41,073 bases of DNA from assembly GCA_029553955.1 (NCBI GenBank), contig JAKPJZ010000036.1:1-41073 (forward strand), read 5' to 3'. Made by a program: the position numbers and the translations under genes. The DNA comes from Chloroflexota bacterium (lineage in GTDB: Bacteria > Chloroflexota > Anaerolineae > SpSt-313). Shown piece by piece: positions 16,564 through 24,035 of this stretch (the stretch's first letter is position 1; each line of letters starts with the position of its first letter). Under the pieces are notes generated by a model, which did not search any database, was not told where the DNA came from, and saw only the letters and a list, made by a program, of their open reading frames with translations.

Positions 16564-16820
16564 CAAAAAAGGGGCTGGCACTGGCCTGGCGCCAAGCGGG
16601 AAACCCGGTTGCCGGCCCAGGGCAACTCACCCCGACGGGCTGCTCGTGATCTTCCCCGCCAGTGTAGCGCCGGCCTGTTCAGATCCCATTCAGTGCGGGT
16701 TAGGCTTGCATTCAGAGGCGGTAAAAGAGTGGGACGAGAACGGGCACAAGATGGAGGGCGCCGGCCTGTGGGCGCGGCAGCATGCCGCGAGGCCCGGCTG
16801 GCAGCCGGCGCTCCAGGTCT

Positions 16821-16983
16821 CTACTCGTACCTCAGGGCCTCGATGGGGTGCAGCGACGCCGCCCGCGCGATGGCGACCCGCTGCTGCTGCCCGCCGGTCG
16901 CGCCCGCCACTGTAGATCATCGGCAGCTCGGCGTCCTCCAGCGCGCTGGCGCGGGCCAGTAGGCTGTAGCTCTGGAACACAGA
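16821..16983 (-). pseudogene. remnant of MacB-type ABC transporter, cut by a MITE
   Basis: Only fragments survive. From 16983 down, one frame reads VFQSYSLLARASALEDAELP (the Q-loop region of a LolD/MacB ATPase, usually FVFQxYNLLPRxSALENVELP). After a frameshift and loss of most of the domain, another frame reads TGGQQQRVAIARAASL (ABC signature) fused directly to HPIEALRYE-stop, the usual C-terminus of the FtsX-like permease. ATPase and permease have therefore been collapsed into about 160 bp. The upstream end abuts the MITE beginning at 16984. Confidence 0.85.
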
Positions 16984-17136
16984 GGGTGTATCCCACAATC
17001 GTCTGTGCAACAGGCATACGTTGCGCACGCCGCTCCGCCCGAGGCTTAACGGGAGCCTCGGGCGGAGGCGGCACAGGCGCCGGAGCCATACGCATGATTC
17101 GGGCGAGAAACACACCGACGATTGTGGGATACGCCC
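16984..17136. mobile_element. MITE copy 1 (153 bp)
   Basis: Ends are inverted: GGGTGTATCCCACAATCGTC at the left and a matching GACGATTGTGGGATACGCCC at the right (two mismatches). The interior holds a Cys-less, GC-rich hairpin around CCGCCCGAGGCT...AGCCTCGGGCGG. Copy 2 at 21111-21263 is also 153 bp with the same interior. No target duplication is visible here, consistent with later decay or rearrangement of the flanking ABC gene. No transposase is encoded. Confidence 0.9.
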
Positions 17137-17145
17137 CCAGCGCGC

Positions 17146-17174
17146 TTGACAATGTGTCTCCAGGGGCGTACATT
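17146..17174 (+). promoter_or_regulatory. promoter of the two-component operon
   Basis: TTGACA (17146-17151), a 17-nt spacer and TACATT (17169-17174). It lies 10 bp beyond MITE copy 1 and about 150 bp upstream of the response regulator ATG at 17322. Confidence 0.7.
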
Positions 17175-17321
17175 ACCATAATGAGGAAGACCGGTTTCGA
17201 CGCTGTGGCGAACACAACTTGATCCCTTCCTGAACCAAATCTGAGCTTTGGCGAGGTAGAATTGGGAAGAACGAAGCAGGCGGCCTGTGAAGGGGTTGTG
17301 GGGATTCCAGGCGGTGATCCT

Positions 17322-18005
17322 ATGCTGAATACGATACTTGTGGTGGATGACCAGGGCTCGGTGCGGCAACTGCTGCGTGAGTACCTGACGGAGCAGGGCT
17401 TTCGCGTGCTGACGGCGGCCGACGGCCAGGAGGCGATCCTCGTGGCGCGTCACGACGAGCCCGATCTGATCCTGCTCGACATCATGATGCCCCGCGTCGA
17501 TGGCTACCAGTTCCTGCGCCAGTACCGCCAGGAGCGCAAGACCCCTGTCATTATCATCACGGCCCGCGAGGAGGAGACCGACGCCGTCCTGGGCCTCGAC
17601 CTGGGCGCCGACGACTATGTGGTCAAGCCCTTCCGCATGCGCGAGCTGGTGGCGCGCATCCAGGCCGTCCTGCGCCGCATGCGCGAGGCGGCCGAGAAAC
17701 CGGAGCTGCTGCGTGTGGGCGATATCACCCTGAACGAGACGATGCACACCGTCACGGTGCGCGGCGCCTCGGTCTCGCTGACGCCGATCGAGTTCGATCT
17801 GCTGGCGGTGCTCATGCGCTCTCCGGGGCGGGCTTTCTCGCGCGCCGAGCTGGTCGACCATCTGCTCGAGAGCGGTTTCACCGGCCTCGACCGTACCCTC
17901 AACGTGCACATCCGCAACCTGCGCACCAAGATCGAGGTCGATGCCTCCGACCCGCAGCATATCGAGACCGTGTTCGGGATCGGCTATCGCTTTCACAAAC
18001 CCTGA
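17322..18005 (+). CDS. OmpR/PhoB-family response regulator
   Basis: 227-aa two-component response regulator. Receiver domain (1-120): acidic pair D9/D10 in ILVVDDQG, phosphoacceptor D53 in LILLDIMMP, T80 and K102 in DYVVKPFRM. C-terminal winged helix (about 128-227): LTPIEFDLLAVLMRSPGRAF, then RTLNVHIRNLRTKIE and the closing VFGIGYRFHKP hairpin. The ATG at 17322 follows an AGGCGGTGAT box. Its stop overlaps the kinase start (TGATG), so the two are co-translated. The target genes are not evident here; some OmpR pairs sit beside ABC exporters, and a broken MacB-type one lies directly upstream. Confidence 0.96.
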   Translation: MLNTILVVDDQGSVRQLLREYLTEQGFRVLTAADGQEAILVARHDEPDLILLDIMMPRVDGYQFLRQYRQERKTPVIIITAREEETDAVLGLDLGADDYVVKPFRMRELVARIQAVLRRMREAAEKPELLRVGDITLNETMHTVTVRGASVSLTPIEFDLLAVLMRSPGRAFSRAELVDHLLESGFTGLDRTLNVHIRNLRTKIEVDASDPQHIETVFGIGYRFHKP

Positions 18006-19417
18006 TGGTTATGCGTGTATCAATGCTCTGGAAGCTGACCCTGGCGTTCGTGCTGGTAGCGGTGACGACGGCCGCCCTGGTCGCGGTGTTCATGCGCGTC
18101 ACCAGTGCCGACCGGCTGTCGCGGCTGATCGTCGATCAGCAGCGCGCCGCTCTGACCGACACGCTGGCCGACTATTACGCCGCCAACGGCTCGTGGGCCG
18201 GGGTGGCCCGCGCCTGGCCGCAGAGCCGGCGCGAGGCGCCCGCTGCCGGCCCCGCGGTGGCAGATGACGGCGATGCTGCGACCCGGCCTCTGCCACGCCG
18301 CGATCGACCGCTGCCGTTCGGCCTCGCCGATGCGCAGGGCGTGGTGATTATCCCCGCCGACCCGGATACGCCGCCGGGCGTGCAGGCCCCGCCTGGCGCA
18401 CTGCGGGATGGCGTGCCGGTACTGGCGGATGGCAAGCAGGTGGGCACGGTCCTCGTGGCGCGCTGGGCGCCCGGGCTCAACCCCGAGGAGGCCCTCTTCC
18501 TCGAGCGCACACACCAGGCGCTGCTCCTGGCGGTGACGGTGGCCGTGCTCGTCGCGCTGTGCATCGGGCTGCTCCTCGCGCGCGCCTTTATCCGCCCGCT
18601 GCACGCGCTCTCGCAGGCGGCCCAGAGCATCGCCCAGGGTCAACTCGAGCAGCAGGTCAAGGTCGGCTCGGGCGATGAGATCGGACAGCTTGCCGCGGCC
18701 TTTAACCGCATGAGCCAGGAGGTGGCGCGCGTGAACCAGTTGCGCCGCCAGATGACCGCCGACATTGCCCACGACCTGCGCACGCCGCTGACGGTGATCG
18801 CCGGCTACGTCGAGTCGATGCAGGAAGGCGTGCTCGAGCCGACGGCCGAACGCCTGTCTATCATCTACCGCGAAATTGGGCAACTGCAGACCCTCGTCGG
18901 CGACCTGCGCATGCTATCGCAAGCCGATGCTGGCGAGCTGCCGATGCATCTGCAACCGATCGCCCCGCGCAGCCTCCTGGAGCGCGCGGCGGCCGCCTTC
19001 CAGCATCGGGCAGAACAGCAGCAGGTGGCGCTTGTGGTCGAGGCCGGGGAGGGGCTGCCTGCTGCCCGGGTGGACGAAGAACGCATGATGCAGGTGCTCG
19101 GCAACTTGCTCAGCAACGCCCTGCGCTACACACCGGCTGGCGGCAGGATTGTGCTCTCGGCGCGGCCTGCAGGCGCCAAGGTGGTGCTGACGGTGGCCGA
19201 CAACGGCCCCGGCATCGCCGCAGAGGACTTGCCATACATCTTTGAGCGCTCTCGCCGGGCCGACAGGTCGCGGCATGCCGAATCGGGGGAGACGGGCCTG
19301 GGGCTGGCCATCGTCAGGGCGCTCGTCGAGGCGCATGGCGGCGCCGTCAGAGCCGAGTCGGCCCCCGGCGGCGGCACCACCATCCACGTTTGCCTGCCCG
19401 CCGCTTGGCAGGGGTGA
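18005..19417 (+). CDS. membrane sensor histidine kinase (BaeS-like)
   Basis: 470-aa sensor kinase partner of the preceding regulator. Seen: N-terminal membrane helix (about 9-30, LTLAFVLVAVTTAALVAVF), an extracytoplasmic sensor region (31-170) that is Pro/Arg-rich at 73-135, second helix (173-193), HAMP (about 193-246), HisKA with H256 in DIAHDLRTPLTVIAGYVESM, and HATPase with N-box NLLSNALRYTPAGG, G1 DNGPGIAAEDLPYIFER and G2 GETGLGLAIV. The start ATG overlaps the regulator stop by one base. The signal is unknown; the short sensor loop and envelope-stress-like architecture only suggest an envelope cue. Confidence 0.95.
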   Translation: MVMRVSMLWKLTLAFVLVAVTTAALVAVFMRVTSADRLSRLIVDQQRAALTDTLADYYAANGSWAGVARAWPQSRREAPAAGPAVADDGDAATRPLPRRDRPLPFGLADAQGVVIIPADPDTPPGVQAPPGALRDGVPVLADGKQVGTVLVARWAPGLNPEEALFLERTHQALLLAVTVAVLVALCIGLLLARAFIRPLHALSQAAQSIAQGQLEQQVKVGSGDEIGQLAAAFNRMSQEVARVNQLRRQMTADIAHDLRTPLTVIAGYVESMQEGVLEPTAERLSIIYREIGQLQTLVGDLRMLSQADAGELPMHLQPIAPRSLLERAAAAFQHRAEQQQVALVVEAGEGLPAARVDEERMMQVLGNLLSNALRYTPAGGRIVLSARPAGAKVVLTVADNGPGIAAEDLPYIFERSRRADRSRHAESGETGLGLAIVRALVEAHGGAVRAESAPGGGTTIHVCLPAAWQG

Positions 19418-19421
19418 CGTC

Positions 19422-19482
19422 GCACTGTAGCCGCGGCATCGTGCCGCGTGCAAGAGTCCCGCGGCAACATGCCGCGCCTGCG
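19422..19482. repeat. single copy of the CCGCGGCATCGTGCCGCG repeat
   Basis: GTAGCCGCGGCATCGTGCCG at 19427 onward, then CAAGAGTCC and CGCGGCAACATGCCGCG. It is a diverged single unit of the tandem array at 35365-35694, located directly after the histidine kinase stop codon. Confidence 0.85.
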
Positions 19483-19785
19483 GTCCGGTGGCTTTCGTCA
19501 CGAGCAGTGGCCCTGGACGAGCTTGCATGGCTACCTGGAGACTCACAAGCGCGAGCGGCCGCGAGCGCAGTGGAAGGCCTTTCCGCCTGACCCGATGGGC
19601 CCGATTGGGACGAATGAACAGGCGGATCGTGGAACCTTTTCCCTCTGCCTTCGTAGTAGAGGTAGTGGGCTTGAGCCAACCTATTCCCGCTCGCGGGGGC
19701 AATGGCAGGGGGTCTCCTACCCCCAGGTTGAACTGCACCATCTCCCCATATTTGACCAGCCCCCGGTTCTGGGGCATACTGGCCT
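19483..19785. other. intergenic, no gene recognised
   Basis: Short open frames exist in several phases but none has an RBS or family resemblance. It contains small G/C hairpins (for example around GCAGGGGGTCTCCTACCCCC). Its right end leads into the palindrome at 19786-19802. Confidence 0.5.
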
Positions 19786-19802
19786 GTTGACATAGTGTCA
19801 AC
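19786..19802. promoter_or_regulatory. operator-like palindrome GTTGACA-TAG-TGTCAAC
   Basis: A perfect 17-bp palindrome that contains a TTGACA -35-like hexamer (19787-19792), about 40 bp upstream of the TTG start at 19843. A regulator binding here would cover the -35 box. The -10 is not clear. Confidence 0.5.
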
Positions 19803-19842
19803 ACGTTATCCGACCAAGCATGGACGCTCAGGAGGTCTCACC

Positions 19843-20760
19843 TTGCAGACATCGAAGACACTGCTCGTGCTTGTGGCGCTCATCGCCGTGCTGGCGCTCG
19901 TCGCCGCCGGCACCGGCGTGCTCTGGCAGGGCTCCGGCAGCCCCTACCCGTTCACCACCCTGCGCGGTGAGACGGCGATGATCCAGGGCCACGGCCTGTA
20001 CCAGTACGACACCGTATCGGGCGCGGCGCAGGTGATCGCCGGCGACGTGGTGACGCTGGTCCTGGGCATCCCGCTGCTCGCCGTCTCGGCGTGGCTCTAC
20101 GGCAAGGGCTCGCTCCGTGGAGCGCTGCTCCTGGCGGGCACGCTGGGCTATTTCCTGTACACCTATGCGTCGATCGCCCTGCTGGCCACGTTCAACCCGC
20201 TCTTCCTCGTCTACGTGGCCCTCTTCTCGCTCGGCCTGTTCGCCTTCATCCTGTCGCTGATGAGCATCGACGTGGTCGCGCTGCCGGGGCACTTCTCGGC
20301 GCGGCTGCCGCGGCGGGGCATCGCGGCCACGCTGTTCTTCATTGCCGCCTTCCTGCTGCTGGCCTGGCTGGGCCGCATCGCGCCCGCGCTGCTCACGGGC
20401 GCAGCGCCCGTCGGGCTCGAGAGCTACTCTACCCTGGTGATCCAGGTGCTCGACCTGGGGCTCATCGTGCCCCTCGCCATCCTGGCCGGCGTACTGCTGC
20501 TCAAGCGGCGGCCGTTCGGTTACCTGCTCACGGCGGTGGCCCTGCTCAAGGGGCTGACAATGGCGGTGGCGGTCGCGGCCATGGGGATCGCCCAGGTGCT
20601 GGCCGGCGTGGCGGTGAGCGTGCCGGAGATCGCCATTTTCGTGGGGCTGGCGGTGGTGATCGCAGTAATGGCCATAGCGTTGCTCAAGAACGTGCGGCCA
20701 CAGGAAGCCGCCGGCAGCACGGCCTCGCCCCAGGCCCCGGCATTTGGCCAAGACAGGTAA
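19843..20760 (+). CDS. polytopic membrane protein, function unknown
   Basis: 305-aa integral membrane protein with about eight hydrophobic helices: LLVLVALIAVLALVAAGTGV near the N-terminus, then VVTLVLGIPLLAVSAWLYG, ALLLAGTLGYFLYTYASIAL, FLVYVALFSLGLFAFILSL, AATLFFIAAFLLLAWLGRI, LVIQVLDLGLIVPLAILAGV and two more. A GSGSPYPFTTLRGET loop follows helix 1. I do not recognise a named family with confidence. TTG is chosen as start because AGGAGGT lies 5-6 nt before it; the ATG-like start at 19795 lies in the palindrome region. It is monocistronic, with a long palindrome directly after its stop. Confidence 0.8.
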   Translation: MQTSKTLLVLVALIAVLALVAAGTGVLWQGSGSPYPFTTLRGETAMIQGHGLYQYDTVSGAAQVIAGDVVTLVLGIPLLAVSAWLYGKGSLRGALLLAGTLGYFLYTYASIALLATFNPLFLVYVALFSLGLFAFILSLMSIDVVALPGHFSARLPRRGIAATLFFIAAFLLLAWLGRIAPALLTGAAPVGLESYSTLVIQVLDLGLIVPLAILAGVLLLKRRPFGYLLTAVALLKGLTMAVAVAAMGIAQVLAGVAVSVPEIAIFVGLAVVIAVMAIALLKNVRPQEAAGSTASPQAPAFGQDR

Positions 20761-20821
20761 CACCGCAGAGGCGCAGGGTAGGGGCGAGGTCACCTCGCCC
20801 CTACCCTGCGCCTCTGCGGTG
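20761..20821. repeat. 61-bp palindrome directly after stop codon
   Basis: Arms 20761-20790 (CACCGCAGAGGCGCAGGGTA...) and 20792-20821 are exact inverted copies around one base. The left arm starts at the base after the TAA of the membrane protein. The CGCAGAGGCGCAG word recurs in the inverted repeat at 39272-39355. It may act as a transcription stop, but no T-tract follows. Confidence 0.95.
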
Positions 20822-20845
20822 AGCATCCCCCTGGATGCCGTCCCT

Positions 20846-21022
20846 CTATGCCTTCTCCACACCCTGCCGCAGCGCCGTCTTGAGCTTGGTCGGGTCGGCG
20901 CGGCGCGGGTCGCCCAGGTAGATCTCGTGGTGCCGGCCGCGCAGGCGGTAGCCCTGCTCGCGGGCGCTGCTGCCCGTTCTACTCCCATTCCGGCTGCAGA
21001 CCAATGACGCCAACGCGGACAT
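20846..21022 (-). pseudogene. C-terminal remnant of a GyrI-like domain protein
   Basis: The minus strand reads REQGYRLRGRHHEIYLGDPR followed by RADPTKLKTALRQGVEKA-stop. This matches the conserved C-terminal end of GyrI-like small-molecule-binding proteins (usual form HHEIYLSDPRRxxPEKLKTxLRQPV). Upstream residues in the frame (to an ATG at 21022) do not look like the family, so only about 40 residues of the original protein remain. Confidence 0.75.
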
Positions 21023-21110
21023 GCGCGCCGCCCCCCCTTCAAAGAGGCCGTACCGGCCGGATGCGGAGCGTCTGGCCCGGTCGCCGGCAGACCTGTCAGG
21101 TCTCTCTGGC

Positions 21111-21263
21111 GGGTGTATCCCACAATCGCCTGTGCAACAGGCATACGTTGCGCACGCCGCTCCGCCCGAGGCTTACCACGGGAGCCTCGGGCGTGGGCGG
21201 CAGACGCCGAGAGCATACGCATCATTCGGGCCTGAAATACACAGACGATTCTGGGATACACCC
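21111..21263. mobile_element. MITE copy 2 (153 bp) with 9-bp target duplication
   Basis: The element runs GGGTGTATCCCACAATCGCC...GATTCTGGGATACACCC. It is flanked on both sides by CTCTCTGGC (21102-21110 and 21264-21272), a perfect 9-bp target-site duplication. The interior shares CGCACGCCGCTCCGCCCGAG and the GCCTCGGGCG hairpin with copy 1. No coding capacity for a transposase. Confidence 0.95.
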
Positions 21264-21291
21264 CTCTCTGGCAGAAGGCAACATAAATGAG

Positions 21292-21297
21292 TATAAT
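21292..21297 (+). promoter_or_regulatory. putative -10 element TATAAT
   Basis: A consensus TATAAT 63 bp upstream of the ATG at 21360. The -35 position 17 bp further up falls at the edge of the MITE target duplication and is a poor match (TGGCAG-like), so the promoter is only tentative. Confidence 0.4.
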
Positions 21298-21359
21298 AAC
21301 GGTACAGCGAGGCCCCGGCGCGTGTGGGCATCGCGAGGCACAACGAGGTAGTGAGGTCT

Positions 21360-21935
21360 ATGGCAATCTCGAGCAAGCGCGGCGATCCGTCCTTCCATCT
21401 GCAGGCCGGCGCCGTCCTGGGCGCCACGGCCGGCCTGGCCGTCGGCTCCGCCGCGCCGCGCACGGTCACCTTCGTCCTCATGGGCGCGGCAGCCCTGGCG
21501 TTCCTGGTCTGGTTCAGGGGATCACTCTGGCCCCTCATCACGCGCACGCGGCTCTACGAGAGCTTTTTCGGCATCGCCGGCCCTGCGCCGGTCACCTACA
21601 TCCGCGAGGGCATCGCGGGGGGCCTCGTCGCCGGCGGCGCGCTCGGCATCGTGGTCGGCATGTTCAGCACGCTCGTCACCTCGCTGCTCGTGTGGGCCGG
21701 CCTGGGCCTGCTCGTCGCCCGCTACATGGATTCGCTCCACGAGTTCGTGGCGGCGCTGCGGGGCATCGGCGCCGTCCGGCGCGGCTCGGCGTATAAGCGC
21801 CTGCTCGCCAGGGTGCGCGGCGACAAGGCGCTCGCCAAGCGCCTGGTGGAGTACGAGGCCAGGCGCACGCCGGAAGCCGGACGCGAGGAACTGGCCGAGC
21901 GCGCGCTCGACCGCCTGGAGCGCGACAGCCGCTGA
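21360..21935 (+). CDS. small membrane protein with charged C-terminal tail, unknown function
   Basis: 191-aa protein. Seen: hydrophobic helices at about 14-34 (GAVLGATAGLAVGSAAPRTV), 37-52 (FVLMGAAALAFLVWF) and a glycine-rich hairpin at 85-120 (GIAGGLVAGGALGIVVGMFS, LVTSLLVWAGLGLLVARYM), then a basic/acidic helical tail rich in Arg/Glu (KRLVEYEARRTPEAGREELA). The ATG at 21360 has GAGG closely upstream. No family was recognised. It is followed 79 bp later by an MBL hydrolase with phased repeats between them. Confidence 0.75.
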   Translation: MAISSKRGDPSFHLQAGAVLGATAGLAVGSAAPRTVTFVLMGAAALAFLVWFRGSLWPLITRTRLYESFFGIAGPAPVTYIREGIAGGLVAGGALGIVVGMFSTLVTSLLVWAGLGLLVARYMDSLHEFVAALRGIGAVRRGSAYKRLLARVRGDKALAKRLVEYEARRTPEAGREELAERALDRLERDSR

Positions 21936-21949
21936 GGCGCTCTTGGGGA

Positions 21950-21988
21950 GTGCAATCCGGTGCAATTCACGTGCAATCTCGGTGCAAT
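21950..21988. promoter_or_regulatory. four helically phased GTGCAAT repeats
   Basis: GTGCAAT occurs at 21950, 21960, 21971 and 21982, i.e. with 10, 11 and 11 bp between starts. All four are in the same orientation and lie on one face of the helix, upstream of the MBL hydrolase start (22015). This looks like a cooperative regulator binding site. Confidence 0.6.
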
Positions 21989-22014
21989 TGGTGCCGAGAC
22001 CGATGGAGCGCATT

Positions 22015-22932
22015 ATGGCGACGATTGGCTCTTCAGACCATGCCAGGCTGAACCGCATCGGCAGCCACGTCTACTGGCTGCCGCCCGATGACACGACCGA
22101 TCGCCCCATACTGGGTGCAGTGGTGGGCGCGCGCGGCACGCTGATCGTCGATGCCGGCAACTCGCCGGCGCACGCCAACCTGCTGCTCTGCGAGTTGGCC
22201 AGGCTGGGCGTGGCGCCGCCGCGCTACGTGGCGCTGACCCACTGGCACTGGGACCACGTCTGCGGCACCTCGGCCTCCGACGTCCCCATCCTGGCCTCGC
22301 GCGAGACGCGGCGCGTGGTGGCCGCGATGGCCGAGCTCGATTGGAGCGACCAGGCGCTGGAGCGTCGCGTGCGCGAGGGCAACGAGATCGAGTTCTGCCG
22401 CAGCATGATGTGCGCCGAATTGCCCGACCGCTCGGGCCTCGTCATCCGGCCGCCGGATCTCTCGTTCGACGGCGAGGTGGCGCTGGACCTCGGCGGCGTG
22501 ACCTGCCGCATGGTGCATGTGGGCGGCGACCATGGGGCCGATTGCAGCGTCGTCTATGTCGAAGGGGACCGCGTGATGTTCCTGGGCGACTGCCTGGGCG
22601 ATGACCTCTACCATGGCGCGCCGGCCTATACGGTCGATAGGCTCTTCCCGCTCCTCGACCGGCTGCTGGGCTTCGGCGCAGAGTGGTACCTGGAGGCGCA
22701 CGACCCCGAGCCGGTATCGGCACAGCAGATGGCTGAGGACGCGGCCACGCTCAGGACCATCGGCCGCACCGTGCAGCGCATCGGCCGCGACCGCGAGGCC
22801 ATCCTGGCGGCGCTGCCGGCGCTGCTCGGCGGGCCACTGAGCGAGGACCACTGCGCCTGTGTCGATTCCTTCCTCGCCGGGCTGGACCGCGCCCCGGATG
22901 TGCCCGGGTCAGCTCCGGCCTGGGCGTGCTGA
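22015..22932 (+). CDS. MBL-fold metallo-hydrolase
   Basis: 305-aa metallo-beta-lactamase-fold hydrolase. Metal motif H76-W-H78-W-D80-H81 in LTHWHWDHVCG; a third ligand His in MVHVGGDHGADC; Asp in VMFLGDCLGDDLYHG; and a late His in WYLEAHDPEPVS. Strand GTLIVDAGNSPAHANLLL is the usual second strand. The ATG at 22015 has GGAG about 8 nt upstream; ATG 22003 is possible. The substrate is unknown (glyoxalase II, RNase Z and lactonase groups share these motifs). After the TGA stop the same frame stays open for another 100 codons (see 22933-23173). Confidence 0.9.
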   Translation: MATIGSSDHARLNRIGSHVYWLPPDDTTDRPILGAVVGARGTLIVDAGNSPAHANLLLCELARLGVAPPRYVALTHWHWDHVCGTSASDVPILASRETRRVVAAMAELDWSDQALERRVREGNEIEFCRSMMCAELPDRSGLVIRPPDLSFDGEVALDLGGVTCRMVHVGGDHGADCSVVYVEGDRVMFLGDCLGDDLYHGAPAYTVDRLFPLLDRLLGFGAEWYLEAHDPEPVSAQQMAEDAATLRTIGRTVQRIGRDREAILAALPALLGGPLSEDHCACVDSFLAGLDRAPDVPGSAPAWAC

Positions 22933-23173
22933 GTCGGCATCGCCGCGCCCTGGGCCGGCGGCGCCTGCCGCACGGCGTGCACCTCCGAGGATACATCCTG
23001 CGCCTACCACAACGCGCGCCAGTTCCTGCGCAGCCTCTACCTGCAGCCGCTGCTGGGCGCGCGCCCCCCGGCGTGGCACAGCGGCGAGCAGCCCTTTGGC
23101 CCGCCGCCCCACGTCCGCGAAGCGCTCCTGCCCTGCCTGCTGGGCGCCCTGCGCGCCCGGCCCTCGCCCGGAA
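22933..23173 (+). pseudogene. open coding-like tail after the MBL stop, probable gene remnant
   Basis: In the frame of the MBL gene, after its TGA (22930-22932), the sequence reads SCAYHNARQFLRSLYLQPLL, GARPPAWHSGEQPFGPPPHV and REALLPCLLGALRARPS before entering the palindrome at 23174. It looks protein-like, but has no start codon with RBS and no recognised family. A decayed C-terminal end of another gene is most likely; readthrough of the MBL stop is an alternative. Confidence 0.4.
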
Positions 23174-23253
23174 GGGGGATTTCTCGGCGGGTCAGCCGGC
23201 CCATGACCGCCCGCGGGCGGCCATGGGCCGGCTGACCCGCCGAGAAATCCCCC
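23174..23253. repeat. 80-bp spacerless palindrome (one mismatch)
   Basis: 40-bp arms meet at 23213|23214 (CCCG|CGGG) with a single A/C mismatch (23206/23221). The arm begins GGGGGATTTCTCGGCGGGTC. It ends 86 bp before the deoxynucleoside kinase start. Confidence 0.95.
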
Positions 23254-23339
23254 CTTGTAGACTCCAGTTCGCCAAAACGCCTCTTCGGGCCTACACTGTG
23301 CCCATCGCTGATCTGTGCCTCACGAAAGGACATCACACC

Positions 23340-23960
23340 GTGGCCGGCGTCTACATCACCGTGAGCGGCAATATCGGGGTCGGCAAGAGCACCTTCTCGC
23401 GCCTGCTGTCGCAGGCCCTCGGCCTGCAGCACTACCCCGAGCCGGTGACAAACCCCTTCCTGGCCGACTATTACCGCGACAAGCCGCGCTGGGGCTTTCA
23501 CAGCCAGGTGCAGTTCGCGCTCGACTATGCCCAGGTGCACCGGCAGATCACCGAGGGCGCTGCCCCCGCCTGCCAGGACCGCAACCTGTACGAGAGCCAC
23601 GTCTTTGCCCGCGCCCTCGCCGCCGCCGGCATCCTCTCGCCGCGCGAGTTCGCCGCCCTGACCGGCCTCATCGACCACTGCCTCGTGGGCACGCGGCGGC
23701 CCGATCTGCTCGTCTACCTCCACGCGCCCATCCCGCTGCTGCTCGAGCGCATCGAGCGGCGCTCACGCGGCTGCGAGCAGGTGATCGACGCGGCGTACCT
23801 TGCCAACCTGCAGGCGGCCTATGACGAGTGGCTTCCCCAGTTCAGCGTCTGCCCCGTGCTGCAGATCGATGCCACACGCTATGGTTTTGAGGAGAATCCA
23901 GCGCACGTGCGCGAGGTCTGTGCGCGGTTGCGAGAGGCGCTTCCCCAGAATAGTCTATGA
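23340..23960 (+). CDS. deoxynucleoside kinase
   Basis: 206-aa dNK-family kinase phosphorylating deoxynucleosides in the salvage pathway. P-loop G10-N-I-G-V-G-K-S17, substrate-binding E34 in YPEPV, Q/F helix FHSQVQFALDYAQVHRQI, catalytic D80-R81 motif (ACQDRNLYESHVFA), and the lid region RIERRSRGCEQVID. It is closest in style to bacterial deoxyadenosine/deoxyguanosine kinases; substrate specificity cannot be read directly. A GTG start at 23340 is chosen because AAAGGA lies upstream and VYITVSGNIG follows. Its last two codons lie inside the palindrome 23953-24034. It is convergent with glmS. Confidence 0.92.
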   Translation: MAGVYITVSGNIGVGKSTFSRLLSQALGLQHYPEPVTNPFLADYYRDKPRWGFHSQVQFALDYAQVHRQITEGAAPACQDRNLYESHVFARALAAAGILSPREFAALTGLIDHCLVGTRRPDLLVYLHAPIPLLLERIERRSRGCEQVIDAAYLANLQAAYDEWLPQFSVCPVLQIDATRYGFEENPAHVREVCARLREALPQNSL

Positions 23961-24034
23961 GAAGTGAGGGAGGGGCGGGCGATGGCCAGACCGCGGTCTG
24001 GCCATCGCCCGCCCCTCCCTCACTTCTCATAGAC
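23953..24034. repeat. 82-bp perfect spacerless palindrome between convergent genes
   Basis: 41-bp arms meet at 23993|23994 (CCG|CGG) with no mismatch and no spacer. The left arm includes the last codons and stop of the kinase; the right arm ends 2 bp before the glmS stop at 24036. It could act as a two-way terminator, although no T-tract is present. Confidence 0.97.
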
Positions 24035-24035
24035 C

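Noticed and set aside
16394..16630. N-terminal extension of the GT39 protein to 16630
   Set aside because: The extra residues are encoded by the inverted repeat at 16513-16563 and resemble no leader; ATG 16393 precedes the first helix.
20761..20821. Calling the long palindromes ordinary intrinsic terminators
   Set aside because: None is followed by a T-tract, two lie upstream of genes (23174, 30878), and arms of 30-44 bp are far longer than terminators.
19828..21261. 477-codon minus-strand frame
   Set aside because: Antisense to the membrane protein at 19843 and runs through a palindrome and a MITE; its C-terminal half is a typical shadow.
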